Below are positions 45,476 through 55,150 of a stretch of 64,000 nucleotides of DNA, in pieces. Both the position numbers and the translations under genes were made by a program. This DNA is from Megalopta genalis (Eukaryota; Arthropoda; Insecta; Hymenoptera; Halictidae): contig NC_135019.1 in NCBI RefSeq assembly GCF_051020955.1, forward strand, positions 21,581,375 through 21,645,374. Direction: 5' to 3'. How positions within the stretch are numbered: the stretch's first letter is position 1; each line of letters begins with the position of its first letter. Below the pieces are notes generated by a model that worked only from the letters and a program-made list of their open reading frames with translations, made no database searches and was not told the DNA's origin.

Positions 45476-45755
45476 TAAGCATGAAATTTTTCGCATATAT
45501 ATAAGTTACCGAGATCTAGAAAATTTATCTACAAAATTTTTTAAATTTTCGTTCCAGGTTCAGACAAAAAAATGAAAAAACGTCATTTTTCATTTCTTTT
45601 TGTCGTACCAATCAATTGTAATTTTTATAAAAAATGTTTCATTCATTGTCCAGTAATCTAATCGACCCAACGTCTAAAATAAAATTCAAGTCATTCATTC
45701 GGTCCAATTTGGAAAAAGTTGTTGCGTGTCCAAATATTAACGTTTCTCGCAGTAT
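45476..45755. mobile_element. F4 MITE, right arm
   Basis: TATAAGTTACCGAGATCTAG, TTAAATTTTCGTTCCAGGTT, TCATTGTCCAGTAATCTAAT and CCAAATATTAACG are F4 right-arm strings; left arm missing. Confidence 0.8.
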
Positions 45756-46019
45756 GTAACAATAGTACGTGATTACAGTAAGACTAACTCGGCGAACGAT
45801 GCCTTTTGTAGATAAAAACAGCCGAAATTACTTTTCGCAATCGGAAAGTTCCTGACGGTCGTAGGTGAACCCGCAGACCGACAATTCTGTTGTTTGTCCT
45901 TCAACCCGCATCGTGTATCGCTTGTCAGTCTGGAGTGTTCGAATCAAGAGCCTAAATTATACAAGCTGTTTAAAATCTATGGATCAGAGCAAAGCATGCA
46001 TATTACTGACGTACATAAC

Positions 46020-46418
46020 GTGGTGCGAATAATTATAGATTCAGAGTAACTTTTACTTTATTAATGATATTTAAACAAAAACTTAACAAAACACCTTATT
46101 CGTATATTTCTATATTAAGAATAATAGAAAATGGAATTATACAAATATAGCTGCTTTTGTTTTTTTGTTTAAATATCAGTAAAAATGTAGAAGTTACTTT
46201 GAGTTTATAATTAATCACAGCACTGTGGTTGATCTCTTTTAGCTAAGATATCCTGTACATTTAAAAAAAAAACTGCACAAAATATCGTATTCGTATATTT
46301 GTATATTAGAAACAATAAAAAATAAAAACATACAAATTCGAAGTTTTGTTAAGTTTTTATTTAGATTCAGTAATAATGTAAAAGTTACTCTCAGTCTATA
46401 ATTATGTACATCACTGTA
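46020..46418. repeat. F8 composite palindromic repeat, copy 1
   Basis: AATTATAGATTCAGAGTAAC..TTTTAC at the left is mirrored by GTAGAAGTTACTTTGAGTTT..ATAATTAATCAC at 46186-46217. A second similar unit (CTGTACATTTAAAAAAAAAA ... GTAAAAGTTACTCTCAGTC) follows directly. The same two-part arrangement recurs at 49066-49420. Confidence 0.8.
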
Positions 46419-46515
46419 CAAATCGAAAAGTTTCTTACCGATTTCCAAATTTGGAATTCGTTCTTGAAATATGAGCAATTGAAAATAGTCGATTTGACTT
46501 CGAGTACACGCTGAC

Positions 46516-47240
46516 TAACAGTGACACTCTAAAATATTCGGGCACCATTCGAAACGAAGTATGTAACTTTCTCAAAACTAAACTGAATGACTAGAATTCT
46601 TTTGAGATATTACAGGAAAGCAGAATGAGAAAATAATTTTTTTTTATTTTTTTATCTGAATCAGCAACAAAAATTTAAACAATGCACTCTGTAGACCTCA
46701 ATTACGTATGTATAGGGTGTATAAAAATTATATGTCACGACCACCTCGAGATCGGTAGAAATTTGCTAAAAAAAATGGACAATAAGAATGTCCTTGATCT
46801 TGAAAACCAAGGTCGAAGAGTTACATTTTTTTATTGCAACATATAGTATTCATCGAGAGGAACAAGTATCTGCAAGGAACCATGGGCCTTAAGTCAACCC
46901 TTTACATAAAAAACGACGTTAAAAACGTCATATAAAAATTATATGTCATGACCACCATACTCAAAAATCGTGGAATACACGACGGAAACAAAGCCGCGGA
47001 TCGCATTTTCGCTAAGGAAAAAGTTGCTTAAAATCAGGGATCCCCTATTTTCGGATTGCAAGACATTTTTGGGACACCCTATAACAACGTCAACCGGTTT
47101 CAATGAAATTTTGTTTATACATGCAAATCACCGAGAAAGAACGCATTGTCTAAATTTGCATTCTGGGTCCGTATAAAAGATTTAAAAACGGTTGAAAAAA
47201 TAATTTTCAAGGTCATTTTTCGTTATCACTTCATCTTATA
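46516..47240. mobile_element. F4 MITE split by inserted F1 and another fragment
   Basis: The left arm (46516-46712; CAGTGACACTCTAAAATATT, AATGCACTCTGTAGACCTCA) and right arm (about 47088-47240; GTCAACCGGTTTCAATGAAA, AATCACCGAGAAAGAACGCA) face each other as in intact F4 copies. They are separated by 46713-47087, which holds two GTATAAAAATTATATGTCA-like strings and an F1 right end (46985-47085). Confidence 0.75.
46985..47085. mobile_element. F1 MITE right-end fragment nested in F4
   Basis: GGAAACAAAGCCGCGGATCG..CGCTAAGGAAAAAGTTGC and the terminus TTTTTGGGACACCCTATA are F1. Confidence 0.85.
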
Positions 47241-48372
47241 GTACTCGTGAAGCGGGACAATGGTTAAAACTCAACAGTTTTCATAAAAAATAATATATAT
47301 ATAGCAAGGTCACGTTAATTACTATCACTGCTTAAGTGTTGAGTTTCGAGAATCGATATCGATTAAAGGAAAGACGCACAGTAAGCTGGAAATCAATTTT
47401 TCGTGGCTAGAATTGAATTTCTGATGTTTCACAATTTTGAAAAAAATTCAGAATTCTGAACGTTACATAGATATGTAGTTATTGTTATGGAGTACTATCT
47501 TGTCATCGCCTGAAATAATGAAATGGAGTAATGGACACGTTTGTAGATTAGTCGGTTGCTAGGTATTGTAGGTTAGGTAGGTAATGTACCAATTCACTCG
47601 TCAGATCACTCTCTGCGCCTGCGCCAGTTTGCTGTATGTGCAGTACTTCGTTATCCTCTCCACCACGAAAAGCACTGAAATCGCACTGGGCCCAGTAACA
47701 CTGGTACTGAAGCATACTGTATCTGACCCAATTCGACTGGGACCGGATCGAAACTTTGAATGATTTCACAGACATTCCCGATTGTCTGGCAAAAACCTAT
47801 AATACAACAAAAGTTGATAAGCATTTAGTTATCTACAAATTCCAATAGAATACATTTCAACAACAAATTGATTTTGATAAAAAATAAAGGCCATATCGAT
47901 CTTTGAAATGTTAATACATATATATTTTTGACATCGTAATATTCTAGTTGGCGTTAAGACGAATTCAACAACTTACTATATTATATATATTATTAAACCA
48001 CGAAATGACGCTAAAATCATTTTTATTACAAAAATTTCCAGCGTATTGTGCGATGTTTGTTTTCATGTCTTCAGCACCCGAGCTCCGACTACTTTGATGC
48101 CATGTCGCTATATTTTGATTACTTTCTTTGAATGCGCAAATCGACCAAAAGTGTTCCAATCGGAACACTTCGGACCGAGGTACTCAAAAGGGTAAGTTAT
48201 GAACAATGAAAAAAACACATTGAAAGGTCAAAAAATTGTTGTATACCGGGTGGATTGAATCAACTTTCAATTATATCGGTAGTCTGCTTCATTATTTTTT
48301 CCCGGTTCGTGACAACAATTCGAGGATCGCAACGATGCAGCGCGTAATCCGACTGCAAATTGTATATGCACA
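47241..48372. other. AT-rich DNA, nothing recognised
   Basis: No gene supported. Confidence 0.5.
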
Positions 48373-48718
48373 TACAGAGTGTTCCAAAAGTAACTCAAAA
48401 TCGGGAAATGACGGATTCTTAAGGTCATTTCAAGTAACTTTTTCCTTAACTTTTCCTTTACTTACGAGTTATTAACGAAAAACACTGACCAATGAGAGGC
48501 AAGCTCGGCTGGCACGAGGCTGGTCGAGCCAGTAAGTGGAACTGGGCTTCGTCCATTCGTTGGCTCGGCCGCCTCGCGTCAGACGAGCTCGCCTCTCATT
48601 GGTCAGTGTTTTTCGTTAAAAACTCGTAAATAAAGGAAAAGTTAAGGAAAAAGTTACTTGAAATGACCTTAGGAACCCGTCATTTCCCGATGTTTAGTAA
48701 CTTTTGGGACACCCTGTA
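48373..48718. mobile_element. F1 foldback MITE, full copy with variant loop arms
   Basis: TACAGAGTGTTCCAAAAGTA to CTTTTGGGACACCCTGTA, 346 bp. In both arms the CGCAAATGCAATCC block is replaced by a duplicated CCTTAACTTTTCCTTTA / AAAGGAAAAGTTAAGG segment, symmetric on the two sides. Confidence 0.92.
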
Positions 48719-49065
48719 TAACTTTAATTCGATACACTTTCGCGTGATGTTTGAGACGGCGAAGATATTCTACGTGGACAGAATACGCGTGGAACACTGT
48801 ATACGTAGAATAAGGGGAAGCATTGAATGTGTGATCACTTGACAAGTAATCGCAAGATGTTACTTCTAACGTTAGCTTTCGCCAGCATTTCGGTTCGTTT
48901 AGCAAGCGTCTCCACGAAACACTTGTCCACGTGCGACGCGCGACAGACTGGCGTTTTAGAGCCCCCATTTTGCAGAGCCAATTTCTCAGTAAATGGTTAA
49001 CAGCAAAATTTTAACCGAAATTGATTCAGAGAATTAAGAAATAACAATCAATCATAAGACACAGT

Positions 49066-49420
49066 AGCGTGAATAATTATAGACTCAGAGTAACTTTTAC
49101 ACTTTCAGTGATATTTAAACAAAAACTTAACGATATATCATATTTGTATATTTCTATTGTCTATTATTTCTAATACAGAAATATACAAATATGTTTTTTC
49201 TTGAAATATCCGTAGAAAATGTAAAAATTACTTTGAGTTTATAATTATTCACAAGCAGAGTCATTCTGTATATTTAAAAAAAAAACTTAACAAAATATTA
49301 TATTTGTATGTTTCTATTTTCTATTATTTCTAATATAGAAATATACAAATATAATATTTTGTTAAATTTTCGTTTAAGTATCAGTAACAATGTAAAAGTT
49401 ACTTTTAGTAATTACCAGAT
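49066..49420. repeat. F8 composite palindromic repeat, copy 2
   Basis: GAATAATTATAGACTCAGAG..TAACTTTTAC mirrored by GTAAAAATTACTTTGAGTTT..ATAATTATTCAC, followed by a second unit starting TCTGTATATTTAAAAAAAAA and containing a near-perfect 30-bp palindrome around ATATTTGTATGTTTCTATTT. Confidence 0.8.
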
Positions 49421-49770
49421 TTCAAAATCTTGTGAATTTGTTGATTTGTTTAGCCCTCGCGACCATACAATTGTTGATGTTCATAACCATTTTCTGTTTT
49501 CTATTTGCCAATGTTGCAAAATATATTTTTGAGGATATTTCATGCACTGAACCTTACTAGTCTTGCTATTGTTTCCTGTGTAACAGCAATTTATTTAATG
49601 TGCCTATTTGGCAAAAATTGAGTAATAAGGCGAGTTTTTACAATTCATTGTGTCAAAAAGAACAGGAACCGCAGTTCGACGGTTAATGCGTGTCAAGCGA
49701 AGATTGTAATTCGATCAAATGCCGTTATTGTTTTGCTCGATCGTATTTGTATTTAGTAAACACATATATT

Positions 49771-49920
49771 GTATATCGCGACAAGAAGGCAGATATTGGT
49801 CGCTATTGGCCGAAGACTATGATGAAGATCGCCATCGGCCAATAGCGGCAGTGGGGCAGCTAATAAGAGAGGAATATGTAAACACGAAGGTGCCTTCTTG
49901 TCGTGTGAGGTTTATACGTA
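49771..49920. mobile_element. F2 palindromic MITE, shortened copy
   Basis: TCGCGACAAGAAGGCAGATA..TTGGTCGCTATTGGCCG and CATCGGCCAATAGCGGCAGT..GGGGCAGC, ending GGTGCCTTCTTGTCGTGTGA. The left arm lacks the TGCCACAG segment. Confidence 0.8.
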
Positions 49921-50454
49921 TCCTACATTCTACAGTTCAATTAATGAGTACCCAAACTTATCGAAACTTTGAGACGTAAACCGTGGCGTTTTTCCTTATA
50001 ACCATAGGATTTTCCTGTGATCTCACCCAATATATCATATTGCCATTTATTTTGCACTTGTACAAGAACTTTCATGTAGCACACTCAACGGTTTACGTAT
50101 TTTTCAACAATCTCCTATAGACTATCGTTGTAACCACAGACGAGGAAAAGAAGATATGCATCGACACTCCCAAAAATTATCAGATTTACAGCAATTACAT
50201 ATTAGGTCCCAAGCATTACGTCGAAAAACATCGTTCTCCGGCAACGAAGACGTGAGTAACGTATCAAACATGTAATCATTTTCTCAGTCACATTCTCGCT
50301 CATAGTTCTATTAAGGTTATGTATGAAGCGGTACAGTAAATTCTCCCTAGAAGTCCATGATACGGTCTTCCTAGGATTGTCCCTGTGCTATTCCTACGCC
50401 TATGCTAAGGTCCGCCGGAATCGGTCAAGCGTATGATGTGGCACACGATGCGGC
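49921..50454. other. Unclassified; isolated F3 terminus at 50331-50350
   Basis: TACAGTAAATTCTCCCTAG is an F3 end with no partner. No gene supported around it. Confidence 0.5.
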
Positions 50455-50625
50455 CTGGAATGACAACTCATAATGCAATAACATAAAATTTTAACATTTT
50501 AAAACTGAATTTTTGTAACATATTACTGATAGTTTTCTGAATAAAATGAGACCAAACATTATATAGTTTGAATAGATATTTCTGATTTATGAAACAAAAT
50601 CAATCATGACGTACTTAAATAAATA
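50455..50625. repeat. Dispersed repeat shared with 27919-28080
   Basis: TGGAATGACAACTCATAATG..CAATAACATAAA and TGAGACCAAACATTATATAG then GATATTTCTGATTTATGAAA in the same order as the other copy. Confidence 0.75.
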
Positions 50626-52218
50626 AAATAAGAAATTAAAAATAAACACGTATTATGTCGCCTAACTGTTCAAAAATAGCAAATCAAAGGTGATAGAGAT
50701 AAGGAAGCAGTAAAGAAGAGAAAACAAGGTAAGCATGACATTTTAAAAAATCAAATAAATGTTCAAGTAATGTTCAAGTTTTAACAAATTAATCACTTTA
50801 TTACGAATTTAAAAACTACTTATGTAAAAACTATAGAGTGTCAAGTTAACAATAACTGAAATATTTACGATTTAATCGTACAGCAAAATATGTCGAAAAT
50901 GTTCATTCTCGTTACCTTGACACTCCATGATTTTCAAAAAATTAGTCATTTTATCACTTGCATGGAGAATGAATAAGTAAATAATCGCATAACACGAAAA
51001 AACTAATCTTTCGAATGACGTATGAGATATAATTGTTAGGCAATTATTATACGGAAAATTTATATTGAAATTAAAATCGCACGAATTTATGTACCGATCT
51101 AATAGACGTACTAAATCCTGGTTTTGGAACAAGTAATAATGGTAATAGTGCAAGACGCTTTTTCAAAAATGCAGTTATGACATCATCGCTTACAGGTAGT
51201 ATTCACAAAGATTTTATTCATCGTTTTGCTATTATTCTCCGAACATTATCTTCCGGATATGCGATTAATATTAATGCTTTTCGTGAATATTCTCTGGATA
51301 CGGTCGTAAAATTCATCAATATGTATTCATGATTTTATATGATATCGAGTATAACACAAAATCCTAATTCATGAAGCAAACATCATACAACATGCTCTAC
51401 TTCCCATAAAGATCTTGTCGGAGGAGGTCCAAGAGTACAGAAACAAAACTATAAAAAGATACAGAGAATTGCACACACGGAAAATATCTAGAGAAAAACG
51501 ATAGAAGATTTATTGCATACACTGTTATTTTCCTCGGATCCCATGATATCAATTTCATGAAAACGATGATTCTGCCATTTTACAGAATTCAGATTCAAAT
51601 TAGGAGACCATACCACAAGTATGTAAATATAAGTATATAAATAAATAAAAATATAAGTGCATAAATTTTATATATGTTTGTAAGACAATAAGCATATAAA
51701 CATAAAAAAATATAGTTTCTTCGATGACAAATATTAATCTATACGGTTTCAAATGAATGACAAATGTATATAAAAGACAACGAATGCCAAGCGGATCATT
51801 TTTGCATCACGATATCAGGGATTTTGATGATACTAAAATATGTTTGGGCCTATATGTAATTGGGGGAAGGGGTTTACGTTGCCGCTTTTCTAATTCCGAA
51901 ATTGTTCATGAGTTACAAGTCCTCAAAGATTCCAGTTTTTGCTGATTTTTACGAAATCTGCCTTCACGTTTGAATTTACATCTCCGAAAGATTAAAGATA
52001 CAAAGTTGCGATTTTTCTTTCTGGTAATCTTGAACGATATACGTACCCGACAAAATTTTGTTTAAAAAAATAAAAATACTTTATTTCTTACAAGCAATAG
52101 AAATATTTTGTTTTGTAAATTTGGAAAGACATTTAATATTATAAAAGTGGCACTGTCTCGTTTAATTTTAACCCATATCCTTTAGTACCTCCATTAGTGG
52201 TGGAAATCTCACCAGCAT
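50626..52218. other. AT-rich DNA, nothing recognised
   Basis: A minus frame at 51153-50872 and others lack family resemblance. No repeat identified. Confidence 0.45.
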
Positions 52219-52692
52219 CGAGTCCATGGTAGCCAGAAGAATAAGCTAGATTTCAAATCGAAGGAGTGGGAGTCGAACACGTGACGCATCGTGCCGAGAC
52301 TCCATGCACGGCAGATGCATAACGGATGTACGGTAAATATAACGGATATATGTCTGACAAAATTAAATAAAATGAAGACTTCGAAGAATTCACCCAGCCT
52401 ATAAAAATATGGACACGTTTTTGATTGAGAAATCGTTTATACGATATTTAATTCGACACAAATATAAGAATTTACCTAATGCCTAATGGACAAATAGTAA
52501 AGTATTGAGGAGGTAAAAAAAATTATGTTTTAGATTACAGTACTACATACAGTAAGAATACTGTTCATATAATACAATGGAACGTTCCACATGATGATAA
52601 TGTACATCCGTTATGCCCCCACTCCGTGTAATCTACCACCACTCCTCCGATTTCTAGCTTATTCTTCTGGCTACCACAGTCTTGAGCAATCA
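52219..52692. mobile_element. Inverted-repeat element, possibly tRNA-SINE related
   Basis: GGTAGCCAGAAGAATAAGCT..AGA followed by GGAGTGGGAG and CATAACGGATGTAC at 52229-52331 reappears inverted at 52600-52685 (GTACATCCGTTATGCCCCCA ... TCTAGCTTATTCTTCTGGCT..ACC). On the minus strand the left arm has GTTCGACTCCC, close to a Pol III B box, with a weak A-box-like string about 35 bp before it. Confidence 0.6.
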
Positions 52693-53519
52693 GTGCGAGA
52701 TCATAAATTCAAGTAGCATCTCCAGTTCCTGGAAGGAGCTGTTCTAGAAGGAAAGGATCTGCATAGGCCAATGGTTTTCGTCAGCGACTTCTCTGAACCG
52801 ATGAGCACACCACCCAGACAGGATTAGTGAGAGCACGCGGCTGTTTCGGCGCCAAGTTACAGAAAATCGATGGATCACTTATGCCGTGAACAGTTCGAGA
52901 GAGAGTCTTATTTCGATTTTAGGAAATATTAAATACGTGGCCCCTGTCTGCTTATCGTATTCTCACATATGTAAGACCTGCGTTTCATAGCAGCATAGTC
53001 GAGCACAGTAATGCCCACTTCAATAAATTGTAAAAATCTGTTACGCTTAAATTCATACGATGCATCCCCACTCTTCTTCTACCACGAACTGTGCCGAGCT
53101 CAGGCAGCTCAGATAAGATTTTCCTATCCGATTGTAAGTGAACAAGGACGGACAATAAACGTACAAACTTGAAACAGCTATCGCGAGAACATAATAATGT
53201 AACAATTTCTGTCTCGTGAAAATGAGACCAAACTCGGCGCAAACCTGACTAGCTTTATGAACTTAATTATCCGCACATATGAGTTTATTTACATGGAATC
53301 CATAAAAATAGTCTGGTTTACGTCGTATTTGGACTGACTTTAATTCGAAAAATCTTAGATGTCCGTTGATGCTGCAATTATAAAGGTAAGGTGATAACTA
53401 CTGAAAATGAAATAACCTTTGTAACGTTTATTTGTTAAATAGAAGTATATTATTAAATAAAATTAATTATTAATAAAATTATTAATTAATAAAAGTATAA
53501 CCGTTTATTTGTTGCTGAT
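52693..53519. other. Unclassified DNA, no gene supported
   Basis: The minus frame 53242-52985 has no recognised domain. 53440-53495 is AT-rich simple sequence. Confidence 0.4.
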
Positions 53520-54400
53520 CGCGATTGACCGTTTAAATGTCAAGCCTTGGCTATTGATGCTCGACGGGCTTCGTCTGTCCAGTTCTCGCTTGCTATATCC
53601 ATTCTCTTACTTTGTCGAGCTGCGCTCGAGTCAATTCTTGGTAGGCAAACGAGGGGTTCAAAACAGTTATGATATCGGTTTCGGTTCCTGAAACAGTTAT
53701 GAAGAACCGAGATGTTCTCATAACTGTTATAACGCATATCGGTTTCTGTTTCGATTCTTCAAAATTGTTATTATGTTGGTTCTATAACTGTTATTTTTAG
53801 GTTCTAATACTAATTCATGTAATAAATACATTGTACAGTAAATCCTCCCTAATTGACGCTCAGCTTGTATACAAAAATGGACAATTTGGGGAAGAGGAAA
53901 CACGATTATTCGAGCCTTGTGGCTCGTTTTTGTAGTTACCGACTGCCAACGACTATAAATACGAGCCGTAAGGCTCGAATAATCGTACCTCCTCTTCCCA
54001 AATTGTCCATTTTTGTGTACAAGCTGAGAATCAATTACGGAGAATTTACTGTATTTCCTTTGAAGACTCAAAGAATGGATTCTGAAACACTTTATATTAT
54101 TGACAAGCTGTGACTATGGCCTATGTACTGTTTTGTCTATCGCACAGGAATTTAAGGCTGTACAACCCTCTTACACTACATTAAATTTTGCCAATACATG
54201 GACGTATAACCGAAATTCAGAACCGACAAATAACAGTTACAGAACCGATATAATATCGGTTCTCAATAACCAAAACCGAAACCGATATAAGACAGAACCG
54301 ATATACCTCGTAACTGTTATGAAACTTTTTCAGTTCTCCATAACTGTTTCAGTCAGAACCGATATATGTATAACAGTTTGAAACAGTTAGTTTCGCAACC
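53520..54400. mobile_element. Element with repeated AACCGATAT/AACTGTTA motifs, F3 nested
   Basis: Motifs like GAACCGATAT, ATATCGGTT and ATAACTGTTA recur many times on both strands at 53655-53815 and 54200-54390, on either side of an F3 MITE (53834-54053). Clustered short subterminal motifs are typical of hAT and related DNA transposons. Ends were not defined. Confidence 0.5.
53834..54053. mobile_element. F3 foldback MITE, best-preserved copy
   Basis: TACAGTAAATCCTCCCTAAT..TGACGCTCAGCTTGTA / TACAAGCTGAGAATCAATTA..CGGAGAATTTACTGTA, with inner arms ACGATTATTCGAGCCTTGTG / GCCGTAAGGCTCGAATAATC. 220 bp, TA flanks. Confidence 0.92.
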
Positions 54401-54769
54401 TTTTCAATCCCTGAGGCAAACTCTTCCCTATTACGCGAGAATTTCACTTCTCCCTCACAAACCGATCAAATTTAAGCGAGCATCACTGTATCACGGCACG
54501 AATGGTTTCTTGCTTCTCTTACAAACGTGACAAATAACGTTTCATACGTTTCTGCGTTTATCTTTTTTGCGAGAAGTTATGATACTTATTATTTCGCGAC
54601 TGGGCCAAGCAGCGTGAATTTTTAGGGTGCATTTTAGGCATGATGATTTTGTTGACTGTTGAGTTCGAGTCAAAAACTAACTAGCCCGAGCAGCTACAAA
54701 CAATGTCACACTTTAATATAAGACGAAAGCCTTGTACATATTCCTGTAACCTTACATTTTTTACTTAGA

Positions 54770-55150
54770 TCAAGATACAATCGGTCAAAAAGGTCTTCTT
54801 ACATCTCTTGAAACGCGATAGCTTTTTTTAAAACTGCATTAAATGGCTTGAATTTTCATTTATATGATATAAATCAAAGATGTAAAAAATCTCAGTTTTG
54901 TTATGATTTTGACCAAAAACTGTAAGAAATCTGCATCTTACAGATCAGGCATCTCTCGACGCCTGTATCTCGACTCTGGGTTAACCGATTACGATTCAAT
55001 TTTCAGCACGTATATAACTTACCGAGATCTGCGAAATTTTTTTAAATTTTTGTTATAGACTCAGATAAAAAAGTTAAAAAAACGATTTTTTTGGTCATTC
55101 CAAGTAATAATAAAATGAAAAAAGAAGCGTTTTAAAAACGTTAGTGCGTT
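54770..55150. mobile_element. F4 MITE, degraded copy
   Basis: AAACGCGATAGC..AAAACTGCATTAAATGGCTT at the left; GTTAACCGATTACGATTCAA, AACTTACCGAGATCTGCGAA and TTTTGTTATAGACTCAGATA at the centre. Confidence 0.75.

Noticed and set aside
52280..52340. A genuine tRNA gene on the minus strand
   Set aside because: Only a B-box-like string is present; no acceptor stem or anticodon arm could be drawn.
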